54,159 nucleotides of DNA, taken from assembly GCF_000151105.2 (NCBI RefSeq), contig NC_015471.1, positions 1 through 54,159 on the forward strand, in the 5' to 3' direction. The DNA is from Thermococcus barophilus MP. GTDB lineage: Archaea > Methanobacteriota_B > Thermococci > Thermococcales > Thermococcaceae. This document shows, in pieces, positions 25,618 through 33,615 of this stretch. A program made the translations under genes and the position numbers. Below the pieces are notes generated by a model. That model saw only the letters and a list, made by a program, of their open reading frames with translations, was not told where the DNA came from and searched no databases. How positions within the stretch are numbered: position 1 is the first letter of the stretch; each line of letters starts with the position of its first letter.

Positions 25618-26868
25618 TCACGGCACTACTTCGTAAATCCTAATTGCTATCTCTTTGTTTCCGAGTTTTAGGTCTCTCCGAAATCTGCAGATTACTGTAG
25701 GCTCTGGAAAGTCTTCTTTTTCAGTTATTCTCTTTAATTGCCTAACGAAGGTTACGGGCTTTCTAATCAAGTACTCTCGGGTAACTTTGAATCCGGTGTT
25801 TTCCTTTAAGCTGATGAATGGTTCGTATCCACGAGCAGGGTTGCTGAGATAGCTAACCATGTGTTCATCAGCAACGTAGACAAAGTACCTCTTGATATTG
25901 CCCTGCTCTTTTCTAAAGAGGGCAAGTTTGAGGATGTCGGCGAACACAGCTCCAGCATTGTCCGGTTTGGGCATGGCGTTATTACCAATCTTTTTTTGGA
26001 ATTTCATCTCGAATGCTAAAGCTGGTCTGTTCTCTTTAGGAGCTACAAACGTGTCAAGCTTCGCGTATTTCTTATTGGGAACTTGTGGATGCGGGTATTC
26101 AAGGTAGACATCCGTTGGATCAACTCCTCCAACGGTCGTTAGCGAGTGAAACATCATGTACCTAACTGTGTCCTCGCTTTCTTGGTAAATTTCCTCAAGC
26201 TCAGAGCGTCCTTCAGCTATGGCTTTCAGCCTTTCCTCTATGAGTGTAGCAAACTTTTCGAAGACTCTGTACATTTTTTCGTCGAATTCGTCCGGAGGAA
26301 ATCTCTTATTTTCTGGGAATATCCTATTTTTCTGGATTTTCTCAAACCATACTATTTCATCTCTAAGATCAACATGCCTAATCCTCCATCCCGCTTTTAA
26401 CCATCCATGTACTGCTTGAGGATGCTTTTTGTCGTTAGCCCACCAAGCCTTGTATGTCCTTGCCGCTGGTGGGAGTTCTTTCCCAATGATGCGTTCAATG
26501 TCTCTAAACCTCAGAACTACAGTGTCTTTAGCGATTTTTGATAAATATTCTCCAAGTGGGGAATACTTAGAGATTCTGGCCGGCTTATGGTTTTTTCCAT
26601 CAGAGATGTGTTTCTCTCTGTATTCTACCACAAACCCAAGTTTTTCCAAATATCTCGCTGCTTCGTGGCTTGTGAACTCTGAGGAAGGTAGAAGTTCCCC
26701 GTTAACGTATTTGTTGGCGAGCTCTACCACATACTTTACTGGATATCTGTTTCCGTTGTAAACCAAAAACCAGACCCTGAACCTCCTGTTCTTGGGAGTG
26801 CCATTTCTATCTATATCCTCTATGGCTTTCAACACGTGCTCCCTCAATATGTTCTCCGGGATGGGCAT
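25618..26868 (-). CDS. ScoMcrA-N/DUF7662-like PD-(D/E)xK nuclease
   Basis: 416 residues in three parts. The N-terminal head (about 1-85; FRVWFLVYNGNRYPVKYVV, ELLPSSEF, RYLEKLGF) resembles the ScoMcrA N-terminal domain of type IV enzymes. The middle (about 100-175; YSPLGEYLSKI, LPPAARTYKAWWAND, WLKAGWRI) resembles DUF7662. The C-terminal nuclease core has KLDTFVAPKENRPALAFEMK (D...ExK). The start at 26868 has GGAGGG six bases upstream and follows the previous stop by one base. Likely a modification-dependent restriction enzyme working with the downstream McrBC genes. Confidence 0.75.
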   Translation of the reverse strand: MPIPENILREHVLKAIEDIDRNGTPKNRRFRVWFLVYNGNRYPVKYVVELANKYVNGELLPSSEFTSHEAARYLEKLGFVVEYREKHISDGKNHKPARISKYSPLGEYLSKIAKDTVVLRFRDIERIIGKELPPAARTYKAWWANDKKHPQAVHGWLKAGWRIRHVDLRDEIVWFEKIQKNRIFPENKRFPPDEFDEKMYRVFEKFATLIEERLKAIAEGRSELEEIYQESEDTVRYMMFHSLTTVGGVDPTDVYLEYPHPQVPNKKYAKLDTFVAPKENRPALAFEMKFQKKIGNNAMPKPDNAGAVFADILKLALFRKEQGNIKRYFVYVADEHMVSYLSNPARGYEPFISLKENTGFKVTREYLIRKPVTFVRQLKRITEKEDFPEPTVICRFRRDLKLGNKEIAIRIYEVVP

Positions 26869-26869
26869 G

Positions 26870-28411
26870 TCAAACCCTCCAGCTTTCCCCATTCTTTAAA
26901 ACAACAGCCTCTTCACCCCAATTTTCCCTGAACCATTCGAGCTTTTCTGTGTGAACTGGAATAACGTAGTCCGGATCAATTTCTTCAATTACTTCTCTCA
27001 ACTCTTCCCTGGAAATGTGTCCAGAGGCGTGAAGTCCTTTCTCAAAAATTGGCATTCCATACTTATCTACCTCAAACCCGTGAACTTCAAAACCGAAATA
27101 CTGTAGCCAGTTCCATAGGCGGAGAAAGCTAAAGACCTGTTCTTCTCCAAAAGCCTCACTGGAGGAGTAAATGTAAGTCCCGCCATCAGGCATTATGTCA
27201 AGCAGATGAGGCATATCGTAGAACGAGAAGCAGAGGATGTAGTTCTCTTGGTTCTCCCTAATCTCGAAGGGAGAAATGTACTGCTCGGCATAATTCCCAT
27301 GGACAATTATGCTTTCCCATTTGTCCTGGGTAGCTTTGAAGTTACCATAAATCCTCAAGCCTTCGAGTCTGTTGATGCCATCAACCAGCTGGAGAGCATG
27401 TAGGAAGTAAGCGTCTTTAGCCGTAACCACGAGCTCTCTTCCAGTATTCTCTGCAATCTTTTTGAAGCTCTCGAGCCTCTCGAAATTCCTTGGAGAGAAA
27501 TCGGCTATCACAAGCCCTTTGGCATCTTCAACAATCTTTAGAGCATTCTCATAAACTTCCTGCTCTGAAGTGTTTCCATGCTCATCTCTTCCAACTCTCG
27601 TCCCCTCGGTTATTAGGACGCTTGAGTTCTTGGCTGCCTTGATGAACTTCCTTGTCTCATCTCCTTTCCCACCGTGTAGCCTGAAGTCTCCAGTGTAAGC
27701 CAAGCTGATGTCACCTTCAATTATGTAGGCTGTGGCTCCATAAATTGAATGATCCACGTGGAAAGCCTTGACTTCAAAGCCCAAATCTTCTTCATCAAGG
27801 GTTTTCACCTCGTTGGGGATGATTTTCTTGGCTTTTGGTGACTCTTGTCCGGGCCTGTAGAAGAGGAATTCGTGGAGAGGCTGAACGTATTCGATGAGAA
27901 CAATTTTCCTTGAAGGATAATCTGCTTTCCTGTCACTCTCTATGATGTAGCCTTCCGAGTCTTTTATTTTTCTGATCTTGTAGTAGGGGAGCTCAATCCC
28001 AAAGTGGTTGCCTCCCTTAGAAGTGTCGTTGATGGCTTTGAGGATTGCAATCGTTGTTGGAGAACCTACGATCGGAATATTTTCATCAAGCAGGGTTATG
28101 TTACCTACGTGGTCCAGATGGGCATGGCTTATAAGGACTGCGTTGACTTGGGGCTTTGAGCATTGGCTAATTTCTAAGGCAAGGTCTTTTGGGATTAAAT
28201 CTTTTCGGTAAATGTTGAGTTTTGGGATTAGGTTGAGCTTCCACAAGTCGTAGATTCCTCTTGAGGTTCTTTCACCAAGGTATTCCTCGTAATAAAGTGA
28301 ATATTTTGCGAAGTTCATTCCAAAGTCTAAGAGAAGCCCATTTCCGTTTTCCTCTATGTGGATCTTTGTTCCGCCAATAGTATCAGCACCATCGTAGATT
28401 GTTATCTTCAT
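26870..28411 (-). CDS. Metallo-beta-lactamase/beta-CASP-type nuclease
   Basis: 513 residues. MBL motifs: DFGMNF, SHAHLDHVGN (HxHxDH), a further His in FHVDHSIYGA, and AYTGDFRLHGG. The C-terminus HASGHISREELREVI, then YVIPVHTEKLEWF matches beta-CASP RNA/DNA processing enzymes (RNase J/CPSF-like). The first gene of the operon. Start at 28411 with GGAGGG six bases upstream. Substrate not deducible; the spacing suggests it is not the housekeeping RNase J. Confidence 0.85.
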   Translation of the reverse strand: MKITIYDGADTIGGTKIHIEENGNGLLLDFGMNFAKYSLYYEEYLGERTSRGIYDLWKLNLIPKLNIYRKDLIPKDLALEISQCSKPQVNAVLISHAHLDHVGNITLLDENIPIVGSPTTIAILKAINDTSKGGNHFGIELPYYKIRKIKDSEGYIIESDRKADYPSRKIVLIEYVQPLHEFLFYRPGQESPKAKKIIPNEVKTLDEEDLGFEVKAFHVDHSIYGATAYIIEGDISLAYTGDFRLHGGKGDETRKFIKAAKNSSVLITEGTRVGRDEHGNTSEQEVYENALKIVEDAKGLVIADFSPRNFERLESFKKIAENTGRELVVTAKDAYFLHALQLVDGINRLEGLRIYGNFKATQDKWESIIVHGNYAEQYISPFEIRENQENYILCFSFYDMPHLLDIMPDGGTYIYSSSEAFGEEQVFSFLRLWNWLQYFGFEVHGFEVDKYGMPIFEKGLHASGHISREELREVIEEIDPDYVIPVHTEKLEWFRENWGEEAVVLKNGESWRV

Positions 28412-28492
28412 CACAAACCCTCCGTTCAGCAATAGATAGTGATTTTTCAACATTTGATTAGAATACTGTTATCGTTATTTCCAACATTCGTT

Positions 28493-28530
28493 ATTTTCAA
28501 ATAAACTCAAATCCAATGCTTATTATGGAA
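28493..28530 (-). pseudogene. C-terminal relic of a second TIM-barrel gene
   Basis: 28493-28516 is identical over 24 bp to 16131-16154, the end of the barrel gene. It reads SIGFEFI and stop in the same frame, then identity is lost. Only the tail is left. Confidence 0.5.
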
Positions 28531-28540
28531 ATTCCTCGGA

Positions 28541-29572
28541 TCAATACACTTCTATGGCTACGTCAATTCCGGTTCGCTGTTTGATTTTCTTGAGAAATTG
28601 CACAGTGGAATTCCCATCACCTGGCATTATTACACCAAAGCCATTTCCTATTTCAATAACTCCGGCACTTCTAGGAATGATCCTCTCTAAACGATCAATC
28701 TTAGAAGGAATATGCAAGTTGCTAATGTCAATCCCCTTCTGCAGGAGAAATACAACTACAGCTGGCAATAAGGTGCTCCACTTGAGCCTTGGTGATCTTC
28801 CCCACCTTTTCCCACCAACAATCTCGAGCCTCCACCACGTTTCGCTGAGTTTCACATACACACTTAATGGACGCTTACCTTTCAAATCCACATAAAGAAG
28901 CTCATCGATTGTTGGAGCATTAAGTGTACTTACCGGTATCCCTTCCACCTCCAGAGTTTTTATCCTTGAAGACTCACGTATTGGTATTTTTTCTATTAGT
29001 CGTGTTGAGCCTGGGTTGCTTTCTTTTAGTTTAGAATCATCACTTTGAGGAATCTCTACAAGCCTTTCTTGGATATTGGCTACGTTTTTGATTTTTTCCT
29101 TGGATAACCATGATAATCTTTTGATGCTTTCTTCTAATGGAAGGCGTTTTAGGTCTATGACAATGAGGAGTCTATCTCTTAACTTCTTCTTTGGTTCAAA
29201 TGCATTAATTACGACCCACTGGATGCCGTTGGTGAGTATTCCAAGCTGGACACCATCGCTGAAGCAGTATTTCCCAAGTTGGCTAAGTGCGTTGTGATCT
29301 GATATTATGTTCACGCCAAGGCTCTTGGCTTCAACATATGCTATGCACTCACCATTGATGTAGAGGGCATAGTCAACTCTGCCTCCTTCCTCAGTGCTTA
29401 CCTCTGGAATCACGTCTTCAGGGTTGAAAATATCCCACTCAAGTGCACTTAAAATCGGGAGTACAAGATGTTGTTTCGTGGCTTCTTCATTGGAATGATA
29501 AAGGGTGGCCCAAGAATGTGCTATATCCAGGACCTTTTTAATTGTTATCCCCATTGGGGTCTTTTCGCACAT
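28541..29572 (-). CDS. HsdR-N-like type I restriction endonuclease domain protein
   Basis: 343 residues. The N-terminal 160 hold a PD-(D/E)xK core of HsdR-N type: EEATKQHLVLPIL, GGRVDYALYI, IAYVEAKSLG (D...ExK), QLGILTNGIQWVV. The C-terminal half is unknown. No motor domain follows, so it is not a full type I enzyme. It starts six bases after the NYN gene, with GGGGTGAT as site, so the two form an operon of probable nucleases. Confidence 0.82.
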   Translation of the reverse strand: MCEKTPMGITIKKVLDIAHSWATLYHSNEEATKQHLVLPILSALEWDIFNPEDVIPEVSTEEGGRVDYALYINGECIAYVEAKSLGVNIISDHNALSQLGKYCFSDGVQLGILTNGIQWVVINAFEPKKKLRDRLLIVIDLKRLPLEESIKRLSWLSKEKIKNVANIQERLVEIPQSDDSKLKESNPGSTRLIEKIPIRESSRIKTLEVEGIPVSTLNAPTIDELLYVDLKGKRPLSVYVKLSETWWRLEIVGGKRWGRSPRLKWSTLLPAVVVFLLQKGIDISNLHIPSKIDRLERIIPRSAGVIEIGNGFGVIMPGDGNSTVQFLKKIKQRTGIDVAIEVY

Positions 29573-29578
29573 GATGAA

Positions 29579-30127
29579 TCACCCCTGAACACTAATTTCT
29601 TCAATGTTCGGGTAAATATTATTATCGAATGTAGCATTAAGCACACTGAATTCAAGAAGGTTAATTACTTGGTATCTGTTCTTGATGACATTTGCGGTAG
29701 AGTCTGGAAAAGCTGCAAAAAGAACTGTCCTGCCAAGCTCTTTTGCTTTTTCTGCAAGAGGCAAAAAGTCTCTGTCGCCTGAGACAATCACAATAGCATC
29801 AATTGCTGGCCTCTCATAGAGTATGCTTATTCCATCGACTATCATAGTTGCATCAGTCGTACTTTTTGGTCCGTTTTCTTTCATAGTAGAATCTGCTAAG
29901 ACAACTTTAATGCCCATTTTTTCTAAGTTGTTGGCAATGTGGGGATTTTTGAGGAATATGAATGGGTTTGCATAAATTCTGGCTATTGTGACTTCATAAT
30001 CCAGAGATTCAAGGTACTTGAAGAACTTCTTCCAATTTATGTCTTTGTCGAGATGTACTTTTCCACCAACGACATCCCTGAGGCACATCACAACATTTTC
30101 ACCATCAATCAACACAGCCGCCTTCAT
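29579..30127 (-). CDS. NYN-domain RNase (LabA/DUF88-like)
   Basis: 182 residues. AVLIDGENV near the start, STTDATMIVDG near 90, and VIVSGDRDFLPLAEKAKE near 115 are the acidic motifs of the NYN/PIN-like nuclease fold. The start at 30127 has AGGTGG upstream; an upstream in-frame ATG is in the operator. First gene of a pair with the HsdR-N-like nuclease. The promoter has the triple 23-bp-spaced repeat. Confidence 0.85.
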   Translation of the reverse strand: MKAAVLIDGENVVMCLRDVVGGKVHLDKDINWKKFFKYLESLDYEVTIARIYANPFIFLKNPHIANNLEKMGIKVVLADSTMKENGPKSTTDATMIVDGISILYERPAIDAIVIVSGDRDFLPLAEKAKELGRTVLFAAFPDSTANVIKNRYQVINLLEFSVLNATFDNNIYPNIEEISVQG

Positions 30128-30143
30128 CCTTACCACCTCTTCC

Positions 30144-30216
30144 GTAATATTATGCAAGCAGTTTTTGTAATATTAATCTTCTTCATTATGTAATATTGTT
30201 GTTATCATATTTAAAT
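30144..30216 (-). promoter_or_regulatory. Triple-repeat promoter of the NYN operon
   Basis: GTAATATTA at 30144-30152 and 30167-30175, GTAATATTG at 30190-30198: exact 23-bp steps. The TATA box (minus strand ATTTAAATATG) is at about 30206-30216, so the repeats span from the TATA box through the start of transcription to the ribosome binding site, as a repressor array would. Confidence 0.65.
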
Positions 30217-30254
30217 CTTCCGGTCTGATAATTTGGGTGATCATGAATATGATT

Positions 30255-30503
30255 TTAACTGACGTAGATGGTGTTACCCTTGAGGATATCAGGAGGTAGT
30301 GCTCTCACAACAGTACTGCCTTGCAAATCCTCTAGAAGTCTAAAACTGGAGAGCCCATCATTTTTGAGCTTTGCACTCCCACCAGCTGAAAGATTGGCTA
30401 CCAGAAATTTTCATTTCACAACTTCACTTCTGCAAACAAAAATGGTACCTCTGAGAGTTTGTCTGAATGTCATTGAACTCCCACAATTAGGGCAGAATCT
30501 CAT
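30255..30503 (-). pseudogene. Small zinc-ribbon gene with in-frame TGA
   Basis: Reads MRFCPNCGSSMTFRQ with a third Cys in FVCRSEVVK, then TGA at 30411-30413, and the same frame stays open for 51 more codons (KFLVANLSAGGSA, then STVVRALPPDILKG) to a TAA. The zinc ribbon lacks its fourth Cys. A good GAGGTGAT site is present. Either a nonsense-broken gene, or a 30-residue peptide with an unrelated downstream frame; selenocysteine is unlikely in Thermococcales. The remaining stretch to 30706 is empty. Confidence 0.5.
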
Positions 30504-30706
30504 ACTTTATCACCTCAAACACTAAATAGTCGATCTAATTCATGTTCTAAAAATAATTCCTCTAGTCAATTCACAACCTTTCTGATACTCAAAATTTCAT
30601 CAGCCCCTTTATCAACTTTTAAAAAACGATTCCAATCCCTATACCAAACGTCTTCTTTTCGTTTTTTCCATTAAAAATCTAAACTTAATAAAAGCTAAGG
30701 CCGAGC

Positions 30707-31084
30707 CTACGATATTTCTTCTTTCTTGTCAAATATCAAAACATCCACCCATCCGTCCTCTAAAAACAACTTCTTCAACCATTCCTCAAACTTCTCCTTA
30801 CTCATCACGCACTCAAACTTCTTGTCAATTCTAAAAAACACATGGCACTCGAACCCATCATCTTTTTCAACCATCCTCTTCTCAATCACTTCAAGCCCAA
30901 ACCTTCTTATATCTCCATCAAACGTATCATCCTTCAACCACTCAAACTTATTACTTTCGCTATCGTCAACATAACAATACCAAACCGTCCCATCAACCCT
31001 TTTCCCTTCAATAACAACCGAATACGTTACGAAACCCTCAACACCCAACAACCTATCCTGAGCAACTATCACCTCCATCCTCAA
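30707..31084 (-). CDS. Hypothetical protein
   Basis: 125 residues, no recognised family. Beta-rich start (VTYSVVIEGKRVDGTVWYCY), then an acidic/basic helix end (FEEWLKKLFLEDGW). It starts 17 bp after the gene at 31102-31497 and is probably in the same operon. The minus strand is strongly purine-rich here. Confidence 0.75.
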   Translation of the reverse strand: MRMEVIVAQDRLLGVEGFVTYSVVIEGKRVDGTVWYCYVDDSESNKFEWLKDDTFDGDIRRFGLEVIEKRMVEKDDGFECHVFFRIDKKFECVMSKEKFEEWLKKLFLEDGWVDVLIFDKKEEIS

Positions 31085-31101
31085 GCCCCTCCTACAAGCT
31101 T

Positions 31102-31497
31102 TTAAATTAAGGAGATAAACAGAGCGTCCAAATCAGTTTTTAACCAATTAAAACCCTCTTCAAGTCCTTTCATTAAAGAATCATTTTTGAAAATTTCAAC
31201 ATACCCAAACAGAACTCTTGCTTTTGGGACATCCCATTCAATTTCTTTTGCTAACACTTTAAAGCCGTGTTCTTGAGCAATCTCATCGAATTCTTCACTT
31301 GCTAATTTCTCAACGCATTCCCAACAATCAGCTACAAGGTACTCAATCAACGCTTCAAATAATAGTTGTCCATTTTCACGGCCTTTTATTCCCCTAGCTG
31401 TGTAATACACTCTTGTTCTTTCGTTTTTCTCATTTACAAGATCCTTAATCCCAACAATTAACCTTGGCTCAGCAAAACTACCAATAGCCCCCACCAT
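31102..31497 (-). CDS. Hypothetical protein with NYN-type promoter
   Basis: 131 residues, unknown family. It has strand-helix segments such as LFEALIEYLVADCWECVEKL and FDEIAQEHGFKVLAKEI. A strong GGAGGAGGTGAT site precedes the start. The promoter carries the same triple repeat as the NYN gene, which ties these genes to one regulator. Confidence 0.78.
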   Translation of the reverse strand: MVGAIGSFAEPRLIVGIKDLVNEKNERTRVYYTARGIKGRENGQLLFEALIEYLVADCWECVEKLASEEFDEIAQEHGFKVLAKEIEWDVPKARVLFGYVEIFKNDSLMKGLEEGFNWLKTDLDALFISLI

Positions 31498-31509
31498 ATC
31501 ACCTCCTCC

Positions 31510-31574
31510 GTAATATTAGACTAGAAACTTCTGTAATATAAAATTTTTGCATTTTGTAATATTATCATATTTAA
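31510..31574 (-). promoter_or_regulatory. Triple-repeat promoter, second copy
   Basis: GTAATATTA at 31510-31518, GTAATATAA at 31533-31541, GTAATATTA at 31556-31564, again at exact 23-bp steps, followed by the minus-strand TATA box CTTAAATATG. The innermost repeat abuts the ribosome binding site. Confidence 0.65.
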
Positions 31575-31642
31575 GTTTTTCGGTTTTTTCATAGTGCATG
31601 ACCCCTTCAAGTACCAACTTAAAGAAACAAAAAGAAGAAAAG

Positions 31643-33133
31643 TTAAAGCAGTTCTTTGAGAATAAGTTCTTCTAAGATCTCTTTTACTTTCTTTCTATGG
31701 AACAGTTCCAGTATTCTGACGAGAGGCTTTGGAAATGTAGTTGTGAACACTTCAGAGGACCTTGAAAATGCTGAGAGCAGATCCTTACCTCCTTCCTGTT
31801 TTACAAGCAGGTACTCAAGGAATGCATCGACACCCTTAGCAACGCTGAGAACCTCTAACACTTCCTCATCAATTTCTCCCTTCTCAACTTTTGCCTTTGC
31901 CTCAGCTACTTTTTCTTCACTCAACCCTACAGCCTCATAGTATGCTTTTTTAGCAATGCTCCTTAATCTTTCAAGATTCTCCTTAACTTCATTTTTGCTG
32001 GGCTTTCTCTTGAGAGCTATTCCATCTATCTTGAGCTCTCTTTCTGAAAACTCCATCCTAAATAGGGGTAGGGGGTAGTCTTCAAAACAGTAGGGCAGAA
32101 ATTCAGCATGCATGAATTCTTGACCCTCTTCCGGGTAAATAAACGGCTTGGTACCCTCCCTGAACAGTATCTCTATTTCCTTTTCAAAATTGTGGCAGAA
32201 GATACTCTTGTAATCATCAAGAGTTAAAGCTTCTCCTCGCTCAAGCTTTGCCTTTATCTTTTCAATAACATGAGGACACTTCACGAAGGCATCAAAGAGA
32301 ATCTTCTTATGAAATTTCAGCACAACTTCCGGCGGAAATTCTTGAATTGCTCGTACTGGATACTCAAACACAACATAGTGGAAGTCGAGAGTATTCACTT
32401 CTGGACCTAACCTTAGGAATATTTCATCATTCTCCTTGAAAACACCCACATATGTGTAGAAAAATGCTTCGGGGGTCTCAAAATCACTGGCAACAGTTTT
32501 CTCAAAAAGCAAGTCCACAATTTCCTCTGGAATATTATCTCGCTTGACATAGGCTTTCACGAGACGCTTCAAAAAATAGTGGATATGCTTTAAGTCGGAA
32601 ACACTTATCGGCTCCTCATGTTCATAAATTAGTATGTACTTTCTGCCCTCTTCATCCTCATTAAATGTCCTTCTCTCCTGCAGTTTCTCTAAACCTTCAA
32701 GAGACTCTTTAATTAGCAAGTATGCTCTTGGAGTGATTGTACCTGTTTCATTCAATTCTTCAATGAGGCTTTTAGCTGCATTGATCAAAAGTCTCCTGAG
32801 AATTGCTGACGGGGACGTCTCATGCTTGAGTGCCAAAGCATAAAGCTTCACCCATAAGGGGAACGAAATCCTGAGGGAGAGAAGCTTAGGTGTAAGGTTT
32901 TTCTCAAGCTCTTTGAGGTAGTCTTTTTTCGAGGACTCCATCAGCTCCTTTGCCTCGGCAAACTTTCCTTCCTTTACGAGCTCTGAAATTAGCTGCTGGA
33001 CTTTGTCTTTCTCAATAAATCTTGGCCTTTTTGTCTCAAAGTCGTAGTATGGTACTTTGTCTGTTAAGGCTGCAATGTACTCCATCTCTTGTAAGTTTTT
33101 GTAATTTAACATATTAATATCCCTGTATTTCAT
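31643..33133 (-). CDS. Large hypothetical protein
   Basis: About 496 residues, mainly helical, with no motif I recognise. The N-terminus has a charged coiled segment (KVQQLISELVKEGKFAEAKEL), followed by LPLWVKLYALALKHETSPSAILRR-like helices. Several Cys/His in the middle (FVKCPHVIEK, FCHNFEKE) could be structural. The start at 33133 was chosen because GGGTGA lies five bases upstream. TATA-like TTTAAATAC near 33165-33174. Confidence 0.72.
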   Translation of the reverse strand: MKYRDINMLNYKNLQEMEYIAALTDKVPYYDFETKRPRFIEKDKVQQLISELVKEGKFAEAKELMESSKKDYLKELEKNLTPKLLSLRISFPLWVKLYALALKHETSPSAILRRLLINAAKSLIEELNETGTITPRAYLLIKESLEGLEKLQERRTFNEDEEGRKYILIYEHEEPISVSDLKHIHYFLKRLVKAYVKRDNIPEEIVDLLFEKTVASDFETPEAFFYTYVGVFKENDEIFLRLGPEVNTLDFHYVVFEYPVRAIQEFPPEVVLKFHKKILFDAFVKCPHVIEKIKAKLERGEALTLDDYKSIFCHNFEKEIEILFREGTKPFIYPEEGQEFMHAEFLPYCFEDYPLPLFRMEFSERELKIDGIALKRKPSKNEVKENLERLRSIAKKAYYEAVGLSEEKVAEAKAKVEKGEIDEEVLEVLSVAKGVDAFLEYLLVKQEGGKDLLSAFSRSSEVFTTTFPKPLVRILELFHRKKVKEILEELILKELL

Positions 33134-33203
33134 AATCTTCACCCAATTGTAATTTAAGAGAAAAGTATTTAAAATTTGCTGGAAATGGTTTGTGGGTGGT
33201 ATT

Positions 33204-33473
33204 GTGGTTGTAGTCAGGGTTCTTAAACCTTCTGAGATCAAGGCTTCATATTCAAACTGGGCTGAGATTCTTGATGAAACGGGTTGGTGGTTTAATAATG
33301 GTGAGATTGTTGTTGTCAAGCAGGAGAACAAGTTGGAGGAGCTGAAAACAATTTTGCATGAAGTTTTTGAGTTTTACCTCGAAAAATACTTTGGACTTTC
33401 TCATGAGGTTGCCCATCAATTGGCCCTTAATCTTGAGGAGTTTGCTGAGAAGTCTCTAAAGAAAGTGCAGTAA
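33204..33473 (+). CDS. Small hypothetical protein, mobile-element type
   Basis: 89 residues. VLKPSEIKASYSNWAEIL at the start, then LHEVFEFYLEKYFGLSHEVA and HQLALNLEEFAEK. The His/Glu helix is typical of small proteins of archaeal integrated elements but I cannot name the family. The GTG at 33204 has GGGTGG directly upstream. Divergent from the gene ending at 31643. Confidence 0.6.
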   Translation: MVVVRVLKPSEIKASYSNWAEILDETGWWFNNGEIVVVKQENKLEELKTILHEVFEFYLEKYFGLSHEVAHQLALNLEEFAEKSLKKVQ

Positions 33474-33551
33474 TTTTGCATTACGGAGATTTTAGGTTGT
33501 TAAGTGGAGAGTAACTTTCATACAGTGGTCAGGAACTTACATGTTTCTGGT

Positions 33552-33586
33552 AGAAATTCCTGAAGCCCAGGATTTCAGGAAATTCT
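33552..33586 (+). promoter_or_regulatory. Inverted repeat upstream of tfb
   Basis: AGAAATTCCTGAA (33552-33564) and TTTCAGGAAATTCT (33573-33586) pair with two mismatches around 8 bp. No T-run follows, so an operator for the tfb gene is more likely than a terminator. Confidence 0.45.
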
Positions 33587-33615
33587 GATTTTAAGGAATC
33601 CTTGGGGGTGGTTGG

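Noticed and set aside
30237-30300. Tiny plus-strand frame MNMILTDVDGVTLEDIRR with a GGTGAT site
   Set aside because: Only 18 codons, and it runs against the end of the zinc-ribbon frame. Possibly a relic, but not supportable as a gene.
30411-30413. TGA as a selenocysteine codon
   Set aside because: Thermococcales are not known to use selenocysteine, and no SECIS-like structure was recognised; a nonsense mutation is simpler.
33101-33157. GTAATTTAA copies upstream of the 31643 gene as a third member of the 23-bp array
   Set aside because: Spacing is irregular, the sequence differs, and one copy falls inside the chosen coding region; kept only as a remark.
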